Shown here: positions 1-5,821 of the stretch, one piece after another | Layout of the letters: every line of letters begins with the position of its first letter | How positions within the stretch are numbered: position 1 is the first letter of the stretch | NCBI GenBank assembly: GCA_013362295.1 | Contig: JABFWJ010000197.1 | Location: forward strand, 1-8,661 | Origin: Thermoleophilia bacterium | GTDB taxonomy: Bacteria > Actinomycetota > Thermoleophilia > Gaiellales > Gaiellaceae | Length of the DNA: 8,661 bases | Reading direction: 5' to 3' | The notes under the pieces: model-generated | What the model was told of the DNA's origin: nothing | What the model saw: the letters and a program-made list of their open reading frames with translations, nothing else | Database searches by the model: none | Program-made: the position numbers and the translations under genes

Positions 1-662
1 ATCGGCGCCTCCCCGCTCGCGATCCGCTCACGCTCGTCGCGCCGCTCCGCCTCGGTGAGCCCCGAGTGGAGCAGCGCGACCCGCCGGCCGAAGCGTGCGC
101 GGACGCGGCCGACGGTCTGCGGCGCGAGCGCGATCTCCGGGACGAGCACGATCGCACCGAACCCGCGCTCCAGCGTCGACGCGATCGCCTGCAGGTAGAC
201 CTCGGTCTTGCCCGAGCCGGTGGCGCCGTAGAGCAGGTAGTTGCCGCTGCCCTCGACGATCCGCGCGACGGTGGCGAGCTGCTGCGGCGACAGCGCCCGC
301 GGCTCGGCCTCGCCGGCGAGGCCCTGACGCTCCGCGGGGGGAGCCTGCTCCTTGCGGCGCTGCGGCGTTGCAGGTGCGACGAGTGCGAGCGCACGTGCCG
401 GGGTCGACCCGTAGTAGTCGGCGATCCAGAGCGCGAGCTCGACGAGGGTCTGCGGAATCGCGCCCACCACGCCCTCGATCGGCCGCGCTTCGACACCGGT
501 CGGCGGGGCGTCGACGAGCGCCGTCACGATGCCGCGGACCCGCGAGCGCCCGAACGGGACGCGGACGATCGCCCCCACGCCGACATCGTCACCCACCTCG
601 TACGTGAACGGGCGCGCGACCGCACGCGCCGTGACGAGCGGATAGACCTCCGCGAACGGCAC
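1..662 (-). CDS. priA: Primosomal protein N' (PriA helicase), N-terminal part, cut by window edge
   Basis: PriA is the DEAH-type helicase that recognises stalled replication forks and reloads the replisome. About 220 residues are visible. The first 80 or so match the 3'-DNA-end binding domain (VPFAEVYP start, a PFTYEV segment and a VPFGRSRVRGIV strand). The helicase core begins near residue 125 (SPQQ). Walker A GATGSGKT is at 146-153, followed by EVYLQA, VPEIALAPQT (174-183) and LLHSGLTEAER from 197, all typical of PriA. The DEEH box and zinc-binding cysteines lie outside the window. Only about 40 residues separate the DYYG end of the N-domain (82-85) from the core, so the winged-helix domain seems to be missing. 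The GTG start at 662-660 directly follows the TAG stop of the upstream gene in the same frame. A weak GAAGAG lies 12 bases upstream, so translation is probably coupled. The identity is secure; the exact start is likely. Confidence 0.95.
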   Translation of the reverse strand, partial: MPFAEVYPLVTARAVARPFTYEVGDDVGVGAIVRVPFGRSRVRGIVTALVDAPPTGVEARPIEGVVGAIPQTLVELALWIADYYGSTPARALALVAPATPQRRKEQAPPAERQGLAGEAEPRALSPQQLATVARIVEGSGNYLLYGATGSGKTEVYLQAIASTLERGFGAIVLVPEIALAPQTVGRVRARFGRRVALLHSGLTEAERRDERERIASGEAP

Positions 663-1607
663 CTACGCCGGTTGCTCTTCGGCGCGTGAGGCCCGGCGGA
701 TCCGCTTGAACGAGAGCGTCTTCGCCATCAGCCCGATCGCGGCGAGGCCCAGCAGGAGGTTCACGACGACGATCGTGATGTTCATGCCGACGCTGAACGC
801 GAGCAGCAGGGTGTGCGAGACGCCGCGCCCGCGGAAGAGGAACTCCGTCAGCCCTTGCTTCGTGCCGGCGCCGCCCGGCGTCGCCGGGAAGAGCGTGGCC
901 AGGGAGTCGACGACCTGCGCCAGCAGTGCGTTGTGGATCGTTGCGTCCACGCCGAACGCCTTCAGGAAGAAATACAGCGACGCGATTCGGAAGACCCACG
1001 AGACGGACTGCGGCAGGATCACGCTGCGCAGGAAGCGCGGGCGGTCTTCGAGGATCGAGAAGCCCTGCCGCACGCGGGCGCGGAACTCGTCGACCTGGCT
1101 GCGGACCCAGAAGAAGGCGACGACGGCGCCGAGCAGCACGATCCCGAGCGCGATGGCAGTGAAGTGCTCGTGGCGGAGGAAGAACTTCCAGTCGACGGTC
1201 GGGATACGCGAGTAGAGCTTGTGCGTCGGCAGCACGCCCGTCGCCATCGCCCAGACGATGATCGCGCCCGCCGTCACGAAGTCGAACAGCGTCTCGACGA
1301 TCAGCGTCGGCGTCAGCGTCGAGTACGTCGACTCTGGGACGCGGTGCTTGACGAGGTAGAGCTTGACGAGGTCGCCGCCGCGCGCAGGGACGACCGAGTT
1401 GACGCCGACACCCGCGACGTACGCCCCGAAGGCCGAGCGGAACCTCAGGTCGGCGTCGGGATACGCCGCGCTGATGATCGCCCGCCAGGCACCGGCCCGG
1501 AACACGAGCTTGATCACGTGGCACGCGACGGCGTACCCGAGGAACTCCCACTTGACCGCCGCCAGGTGGTGGAAGAAGACGCCGACTGCGTGCAGGAAAT
1601 GGCCCAA
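663..1607 (-). CDS. Flippase-like membrane protein, LPG-synthase transmembrane family (UPF0104/AglD type)
   Basis: This is a 314-residue polytopic membrane protein. It resembles the transmembrane flippase part of MprF-type lysyl-phosphatidylglycerol synthases. No aminoacyl-transferase domain is present, so it should not be called a lysyl transferase. Two family motifs stand out: NSVVPARGGDLVK at 70-82 and PATPGGAGTKQG at 241-252. Hydrophobic stretches lie near 104-124, 150-168, 197-215 and 263-298, and the C-terminus is basic (FKRIRRASR). A role in moving lipids or lipid-linked intermediates across the membrane is inferred from the family; the substrate cannot be read from sequence. The start is TTG at 1607-1605. 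It sits 18 bases after the ZIP stop, in the same frame, with no good ribosome binding site, so coupled re-initiation is likely. The stop TAG abuts the priA start. The start is the least certain part. Confidence 0.87.
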   Translation of the reverse strand: MGHFLHAVGVFFHHLAAVKWEFLGYAVACHVIKLVFRAGAWRAIISAAYPDADLRFRSAFGAYVAGVGVNSVVPARGGDLVKLYLVKHRVPESTYSTLTPTLIVETLFDFVTAGAIIVWAMATGVLPTHKLYSRIPTVDWKFFLRHEHFTAIALGIVLLGAVVAFFWVRSQVDEFRARVRQGFSILEDRPRFLRSVILPQSVSWVFRIASLYFFLKAFGVDATIHNALLAQVVDSLATLFPATPGGAGTKQGLTEFLFRGRGVSHTLLLAFSVGMNITIVVVNLLLGLAAIGLMAKTLSFKRIRRASRAEEQPA

Positions 1608-1625
1608 GGCTGGGCCCAGGATGCC

Positions 1626-2459
1626 CTACGCCCCGGCGGCTACGAGGACCCAGTCCGTCGCGAACCCGAGCAGGAGCCCGAGCAGCAGCATCCAGCCGAC
1701 GACGCGCGGCAGCGCGGAGCGCCGGCAGACCTCGAGCAGCTGAATGACCACGTAGAGGATCGATCCGCCCGCGACTGCGAAGAACGCGACCTCGAGCGCC
1801 GGGCTGACCCACGCCTGGCCGACCACGGTGCCGATGAACGTCGGCCCGCCGCCGATCAGCCCCATCAGGCCGAGGAAGCCCCAGCTGGGCGTCTCGGCCT
1901 CGGTCGACATCGGCCCGATGATGCCGAAGCCCTCGGTCGCGTTGTGCAAGCCGAAGCCGATGATCAGCACCAGGGCAAGGCTGAGCTCGCCGGCCGCTGC
2001 GGACTGCCCGATCGCGAGTCCCTCGCCGAAGTTGTGCAACCCGATCCCGGTGGCGATCAGCAGCGCGAGCCGGCGGCCCGGCGTCAGGGTCTCGACCCAG
2101 GAGCGGCTGCGAAACTCGTCGACGGCAGCCGCGCCGGGGCCGACGAGCGGCGTCGCGCGCTTGTTCTTCAGCCAGCCGTCGTAGTAGACGAGGCTCATCA
2201 TCCCCGCGGCGAAGCCCACGGTGAGCAGTGCGCCCAAGCCCAGGAACGACGCCCACTGGTGCTCCTCCAGATGGGCCTCCACGGGCTCGACGCCGTGCGA
2301 GACGACGTCCCAGAAGAGGAAGATGAGGATCCCCGTCGCCATCGCGTTCAGCGCGACGGCCACGCGGGGCGAGAGGTTCTGCTTGCGGCCCATCGGAAGG
2401 CCGAGGTAAATCGTGAAGCCGGCGATCGCGCCGAGGATCAGCGTTTGCGAGGTGCTCAT
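1626..2459 (-). CDS. ZIP-family divalent metal transporter
   Basis: This 277-residue integral membrane protein of the ZIP family would import Zn, Fe or Mn across the inner membrane. The two metal-site helices are visible as HNFGEG (142-147) and HNATEG (172-177). They correspond to the HNxPEG-type motif of TM4 and its counterpart in TM5, giving His-Asn...Glu ligands in both. About eight hydrophobic segments are present, beginning LILGAIAGFTIYLG and ending LLLGLLLGFATDW. The loop between the third and fourth helices (about 95-128) has no histidine-rich stretch. The sequence looks closer to the GufA/ZupT-like bacterial branch than to eukaryotic ZIPs. The ATG start is at 2459-2457. The gene is divergent from a DtxR-like regulator, and a perfect palindrome overlaps this start codon, so metal-dependent repression is a strong inference. 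The metal itself cannot be assigned. Confidence 0.9.
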   Translation of the reverse strand: MSTSQTLILGAIAGFTIYLGLPMGRKQNLSPRVAVALNAMATGILIFLFWDVVSHGVEPVEAHLEEHQWASFLGLGALLTVGFAAGMMSLVYYDGWLKNKRATPLVGPGAAAVDEFRSRSWVETLTPGRRLALLIATGIGLHNFGEGLAIGQSAAAGELSLALVLIIGFGLHNATEGFGIIGPMSTEAETPSWGFLGLMGLIGGGPTFIGTVVGQAWVSPALEVAFFAVAGGSILYVVIQLLEVCRRSALPRVVGWMLLLGLLLGFATDWVLVAAGA

Positions 2460-2477
2460 GTAAGGGGCACCTTACAT
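2458..2477. promoter_or_regulatory. Perfect palindrome, candidate metalloregulator operator
   Basis: The arms ATGTAAGG (2458-2465) and CCTTACAT (2470-2477) are perfect reverse complements around a GGCA spacer. The site lies in the 63-base gap between the divergent ZIP and dtxR-like genes and includes the first two bases of the ZIP ATG. AAGG...CCTT inverted repeats recall DtxR/MntR-family operators, but the half-sites here are closer together than in the classic 19-bp DtxR/IdeR box. Binding by the neighbouring regulator is inference. Confidence 0.6.
2469..2474 (-). promoter_or_regulatory. Possible -10 element for the ZIP gene
   Basis: On the minus strand TAAGGT (2474-2469) fits the TAnnnT pattern and lies 9 bases before the ZIP ATG. 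A transcript starting 6-7 bases downstream would be almost leaderless, as is common in actinobacteria. No convincing -35 is visible. The element lies inside the palindrome, so a protein bound there would block it. This is a weak call. Confidence 0.25.
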
Positions 2478-2498
2478 CATTCGCAATGCGGTCGAAGT

Positions 2499-2516
2499 CT
2501 AGGTTGGGGCTAGGAT
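2499..2516 (+). promoter_or_regulatory. Possible dtxR-like gene promoter with CTAGG direct repeat
   Basis: TAGGAT (2511-2516) fits a -10 hexamer. The expected transcription start 7 bases downstream falls on the A of the ATG at 2523, giving a leaderless mRNA. The same bases contain AGGA, which could instead be a ribosome binding site 7 bases from the ATG. CTAGG occurs twice, at 2499-2503 and 2510-2514, spaced by 11 bases or about one helical turn, which could be an autoregulatory site. No clear -35 is visible. Confidence 0.3.
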
Positions 2517-2522
2517 CGCGCC

Positions 2523-3209
2523 ATGGCTGTGAGCCACGGGATCGACGACTACCTGGAGACGATCTACTTCCTGGCGTTCCCGATCGGCGAGTATCAGCCG
2601 GCTCCGGGGTCCTCCCAGACGATCGCGGCCCGCGTGGGCGAGATGCTCGGCGTCTCCCGGGCCTCGGCCGGGGAGATGCTGAAGCGGCTCGAGGGGGAGG
2701 GGCTGGTCGAGCGGGGCGAGCACAAGGAGGCGATCCTTACTCCCGCCGGCGCCGACCGTGCGCGGAAGGTCGTGCGCAAGCACCGGATCATCGAGCGGTT
2801 GCTCACGGACTTCATGGGCTACACGCCGGGCGAGGCGCACGTCCACGCCGACGAGCTCGGCGGGACGTTCAGCGACGAGATGATCGAGCGGATCGAGGAG
2901 AAGCTCGGCCACCCGGACCGCTGCCCGCACGGCTGGCCGGTCGACCCCGATTTCGAACAGGCGGAGAATCGCGAGCTGCAGCCGCTCTCGGACCTCGAGC
3001 CCGGCCAGCGCGCGACGATCGTGCGGCTCGCGGAGCACGACGGCGATCTCCTGCACTGGTTCTACGACGAGGGGCTCGTGCCGGGCACGTCGGTCGAGCT
3101 GCGCGCCGCCGAGACGGCCGCCGGCCAGTACCGGGTCGCGGTCGACGGCGGCGAGAAGGCGATCGGCGAAAAGGCCGCCGCCGGGCTGTTCGTCAAACGG
3201 GCGGCGTAA
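2523..3209 (+). CDS. DtxR/MntR-family metal-dependent transcriptional regulator with FeoA-like C-terminal domain
   Basis: This 228-residue cytoplasmic repressor would use Mn or Fe as corepressor. The N-terminal winged helix (about 5-80) has the family start IDDYLETIY and a recognition region VSRASAGEMLKRLEGEGLVE. The dimerisation and metal domain follows (about 82-142: RKHRIIERLLTDFMG ... CPHGWPVDP). The C-terminus (about 154-227) resembles the SH3/FeoA-like domain, with PLSDLEPGQRATIV and LVPGTSVEL. Aligned to DtxR with a constant offset of 8, H87, E91 and H106 match the ancillary-site ligands H79, E83 and H98. The primary-site C102, E105 and H106 are replaced by D110, G113 and G114. D9 and E12 resemble D8 and E11 of MntR, hinting at manganese. 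The ATG is the first plausible start. The gene is divergent from the ZIP transporter, its probable target, and convergent with metK. The family is certain; metal and targets are inferred. Confidence 0.93.
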   Translation: MAVSHGIDDYLETIYFLAFPIGEYQPAPGSSQTIAARVGEMLGVSRASAGEMLKRLEGEGLVERGEHKEAILTPAGADRARKVVRKHRIIERLLTDFMGYTPGEAHVHADELGGTFSDEMIERIEEKLGHPDRCPHGWPVDPDFEQAENRELQPLSDLEPGQRATIVRLAEHDGDLLHWFYDEGLVPGTSVELRAAETAAGQYRVAVDGGEKAIGEKAAAGLFVKRAA

Positions 3210-3215
3210 GTTCGA

Positions 3216-3295
3216 AGGCTCGAATCTGGTTCGGCTGCGCCGAATCAGGTTCGGAAGCGAATCTGATTCGCCGAAGGCGAACCAGATTCGAGCCT
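3216..3295. repeat. Four-arm cloverleaf palindrome between convergent genes
   Basis: These 80 bases fold into a junction with no unpaired base at its centre. The outer stem has 14 pairs (3216-3229 with 3282-3295). Arm 1 is TTCGGC/GCCGAA with loop TGC (3230-3244). Arm 2 is TCAGGTTCG/CGAATCTGA with loop GAAG (3245-3266), 9 pairs including one G-T. Arm 3 is TTCGCC/GGCGAA with loop GAA (3267-3281). Only the ten loop bases are unpaired. The element nearly fills the 93-base gap between the stops of dtxR-like and metK. It might act as a bidirectional terminator or mRNA 3'-end protector, but no T-tract follows on either strand. It could also be one copy of a dispersed palindromic repeat. It is not a tRNA, since the loops are 3-4 bases long. 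Confidence 0.85.
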
Positions 3296-3302
3296 GTCGG
3301 AC

Positions 3303-4547
3303 TTAGGCGGTCGCCGCCGCGAGCCCGGCGGCTTCGCGGAGGACCGATGCCTTGTCGGTGCGCTCCCACGTGAAGTCGTGGTCGTCGCGGCCGAAGTGGC
3401 CGTACGCGGCGGTCTTGCGGTAGATCGGCCGGCGCAGGTCGAGGTCGCGGAGGATCGCGGCGGGCCGCAGGTCGAAGTGCTCGCGGACGAGCTCCTCGAT
3501 GCGCGTCACGGACAGCTTCTCTGTCCCGAACGTCTCGACGAGGATCGAGAAGGGATGCGCCACGCCGATCGCGTACGCGACCTGGATCTGGCAGCGGTCG
3601 GCGAGCCCGGCCGCGACGACGTTCTTCGCCACGTAGCGCGCCGCGTACGCCGCGGAGCGGTCGACCTTCGTCGGGTCCTTGCCGGAGAAGGCGCCGCCGC
3701 CGTGCGGCGCCGCGCCGCCGTAGGTGTCGACGATGATCTTGCGGCCGGTGAGCCCGGTGTCGCCCATCGGGCCGCCGATCACGAACTTCCCGGTCGGGTT
3801 CACGTAGACAAAGGTCGGATCCTCGAAGCGCTTCTCGTCGTAGAGGTCGCGGGGGAGGATCGGGCGCAGCACCTGCTCGATCAGATCCGGCTTGATCATC
3901 GTCTCCGCGTCGAGCCCCTCACGATGCTGCGTGGAGATAAGCACCCGCTCGATCTCGGCCGGCGCCTGGCGGCCGTCCGCGGCCACGTCGTAGCGAATCG
4001 AGACCTGCGCCTTCCCGTCGGGGCGGAGATACGGCAGCACGTCGGCCTTGCGCACCTCCGACAGGCGCCGTGTGATGCGGTGCGCGAGCATGATCGGCAG
4101 CGGCATCAGCTCGCGCGTCTCGTTCGTCGCGTAGCCGAACATCATCCCCTGATCGCCGGCCCCCACCTTGTCCAGCGGGTCGTCGTCGCCGGGATCGTGC
4201 TGGATCTCGTAGGCGTTGTCGACGCCCTGCGCGATATCGGGCGACTGCTCGTCGATCGCCACGACGACACCGCACGTGTCGGCGTCGAAGCCGTACTTAC
4301 CACGGGTATAGCCGATCCCTTTGATCGTCTCGCGCACGAGGCGCGGGATGTCGATGTACTCGCTCGTCGTCATCTCGCCGGCGACGACGACGAGGCCGGT
4401 CGTGATCAGCGTCTCGCAGGCGACCCGACTGTTTGAGTCGTTGTCGAGCGCGGCGTCGAGGACGGCGTCCGAGATCTGGTCGGCGATCTTGTCGGGATGA
4501 CCCTCCGTCACGGACTCGGAGGTGAAGAGGAACGTGCGCTCGGCCAT
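3303..4547 (-). CDS. metK: S-adenosylmethionine synthase (methionine adenosyltransferase)
   Basis: MetK makes S-adenosylmethionine from methionine and ATP in the cytoplasm, releasing phosphate and diphosphate. At 414 residues it is slightly longer than the E. coli enzyme (about 384). Signature motifs are intact: FTSESVTEGHPDK near the N-terminus (GHPDK 16-20), GAGDQGMMFGY at 129-139 and the P-loop-like GGGAFSGKD at 282-290, followed by PTKVDRSAAYAARYVAKN. An extra acidic stretch before GAGDQG (HDPGDDDPLDK, about 117-127) accounts for part of the length; comparable insertions occur in actinobacterial MetK. The ATG start is set by homology. It lies 11 bases after the upstream lipoprotein stop, with no obvious ribosome binding site. 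metK is the last gene of the minus-strand run. No SAM riboswitch-like leader can fit in the 11-base gap. Confidence 0.98.
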   Translation of the reverse strand: MAERTFLFTSESVTEGHPDKIADQISDAVLDAALDNDSNSRVACETLITTGLVVVAGEMTTSEYIDIPRLVRETIKGIGYTRGKYGFDADTCGVVVAIDEQSPDIAQGVDNAYEIQHDPGDDDPLDKVGAGDQGMMFGYATNETRELMPLPIMLAHRITRRLSEVRKADVLPYLRPDGKAQVSIRYDVAADGRQAPAEIERVLISTQHREGLDAETMIKPDLIEQVLRPILPRDLYDEKRFEDPTFVYVNPTGKFVIGGPMGDTGLTGRKIIVDTYGGAAPHGGGAFSGKDPTKVDRSAAYAARYVAKNVVAAGLADRCQIQVAYAIGVAHPFSILVETFGTEKLSVTRIEELVREHFDLRPAAILRDLDLRRPIYRKTAAYGHFGRDDHDFTWERTDKASVLREAAGLAAATA

Positions 4548-4558
4548 GCGGCGTCAGG

Positions 4559-5821
4559 TTAGCGAGTTTGCAGGCTGGCGACGATGGTCTGCACGTCGCC
4601 GTCGCGCGTGCCATACACGACGAGCGTCTTCAGCGGCTTCACGTCCGCCTCGAGCCGCGCCGGAACCTGCTGGTTGGCGAGCTTCGCGAACGCTTTGACG
4701 GCGGGCAGCGCGTGCTCGACGTCGAGGTACAGGAACCCGTTCGTCCGGTCGGGGAGCCCGGGTACCTTCAGCTTGTCGCCGTGCGAACGGAGCGCGCCGA
4801 CGGCATCGGTGCTGTCGCTGACGACGAGCATCCCGTCGAACGTGCCGTAGTAGATGTCGACCGCGCCGAGGGCGACGTCCTGCAGCGTCACCCCGTCGAC
4901 GGTCGTCGGCACCGGCGGCCGCCTGGGTCGCGCGAGCCTCGTGATCAGGCGGCCGACGTCGCGCAGCGCCTGCTCCGCGTCCTTGGGCCTGGAGACGAGC
5001 GTCACCTCGGGGAACGGCAGCCCCGCGCGGACGTAGGCGATCGCCTCTCCGCCGAGCGCGTCGGCGATTCCCTGCAGGTCGACGCCCTCGAGGCGCGCGT
5101 TGCCCGGGACCTGACCGACGCCGCCGAGCCCGACCGCGAGCACCGCTCCGGCGGGGATCTTCGAGACGAGGTCGTCGCTGGGGAGGCTCCCCGCCGCGAC
5201 GGCTCCCTGCGCATGCACTTCGAGCGTGACCTCGTCGCGGCTCGAGCTCAAGGCCGCCGCGACCCACTTCGCATTCCGCGGGATGTTCGGCAGCGAGCCG
5301 CCGAGCCCCGTCGCGCGCCGCACGAGCCCGGCCCCGCCGGAGGCGGCATACGCACGGACGATCGCGTCGCCGGGCAGACGCCCGGTGGCGCTCCGGTACG
5401 CGGGCAGCTCCGACAGCTTCCCCTTGTGATGCCGGACGAGATCGAGGAGCGCGGGCTTGGCGGTGAAGACCGTCCAGCCGCGGATGTGGGCGTGCAGCTG
5501 ACCGGGACCGAGCGCGCTCTCGAAGCGCTTCTCGTCCACCGGCTGGGTGAAGCTGATGGTGCCGCCCTTGAAGATGGCCACGTCGAGCTGCGGGCCCATC
5601 GAACGCTTCAGCTGCAATCCCTTGCGGACCGACTCGAGGGCGGCCGGGCCGAACGGGAAGAGGCGCAGCACGTGCGGCAGCGGGCCCAGGTCAGTCTGCA
5701 GCGAGACGAACGAGAGCGTGGTCGGCGGGACGAGCTCGGCGGCGTCGGAGGCGGGCTTCGACCCGCCGCACCCGGATGCCGCGAGGAGCGCCGCGACCCC
5801 GAGGAGCGCGAGTCGCTTCAC
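4559..5821 (-). CDS. Predicted lipoprotein of unknown function (DUF3352-like)
   Basis: This 420-residue exported protein has a short lipoprotein signal: two basic residues after the start, a hydrophobic run LALLGVAALLAA, and a lipobox ending ASGC with the lipidated cysteine at 18. The rest is soluble and Ala/Gly/Val-rich, with alternating strands. Its layout recalls DUF3352 proteins (openings such as VPPTTLSFVSLQTDLGPL, later LYLDVEHALPAVKAFA and a C-terminal VVYGTRDGDVQTIVASL). The family match is from memory and is tentative; the lipoprotein call is firmer. No catalytic motif is visible. It would be anchored on the outer face of the cytoplasmic membrane. The GTG start (5821-5819) overlaps the gpsA TGA stop by 4 bases as GTGA, so the two are translationally coupled. 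A GAAGG lies 11 bases upstream of the start. Its place between gpsA and metK suggests a housekeeping envelope role, but nothing more specific can be said. Confidence 0.85.
   Translation of the reverse strand: MKRLALLGVAALLAASGCGGSKPASDAAELVPPTTLSFVSLQTDLGPLPHVLRLFPFGPAALESVRKGLQLKRSMGPQLDVAIFKGGTISFTQPVDEKRFESALGPGQLHAHIRGWTVFTAKPALLDLVRHHKGKLSELPAYRSATGRLPGDAIVRAYAASGGAGLVRRATGLGGSLPNIPRNAKWVAAALSSSRDEVTLEVHAQGAVAAGSLPSDDLVSKIPAGAVLAVGLGGVGQVPGNARLEGVDLQGIADALGGEAIAYVRAGLPFPEVTLVSRPKDAEQALRDVGRLITRLARPRRPPVPTTVDGVTLQDVALGAVDIYYGTFDGMLVVSDSTDAVGALRSHGDKLKVPGLPDRTNGFLYLDVEHALPAVKAFAKLANQQVPARLEADVKPLKTLVVYGTRDGDVQTIVASLQTR

Noticed and set aside
589..2256. Long minus-strand open frame overlapping ZIP and flippase genes in another frame
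   Set aside because: The product is Arg/Gly/Asp-rich nonsense with no motifs, while the alternative frame gives recognisable membrane proteins.
813..2513. Long open frame on the plus strand opposite the ZIP and flippase genes
   Set aside because: Its translation is low-complexity, rich in Arg/Asp/Glu/Ala, as expected for the antisense of GC-rich genes. The minus-strand products have clear family motifs.
3221..3290. Short CRISPR array made of the four 13-mers
   Set aside because: The units are too short, are mutually inverted and are separated by 4-7 bases, and no cas genes are present.
3221..3290. LexA/SOS box (CGAAC-N4-GTTCG type)
   Set aside because: The 13-mers have the wrong arm sequence or length, and they lie between converging 3' ends rather than in a promoter.
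3216..3295. tRNA or tRNA-like gene, because of the cloverleaf
   Set aside because: The loops are 3-4 bases, the closing stem is 14 pairs, and there is no 7-base anticodon or T loop and no CCA-type end.
3216..3295. Ordinary Rho-independent terminator
   Set aside because: No T-tract follows the stem on either strand. Termination remains possible but cannot be called on the usual criteria.
4548..4558. SAM riboswitch ahead of metK
   Set aside because: Only 11 bases separate metK from the upstream stop codon, and no leader fold is possible there.
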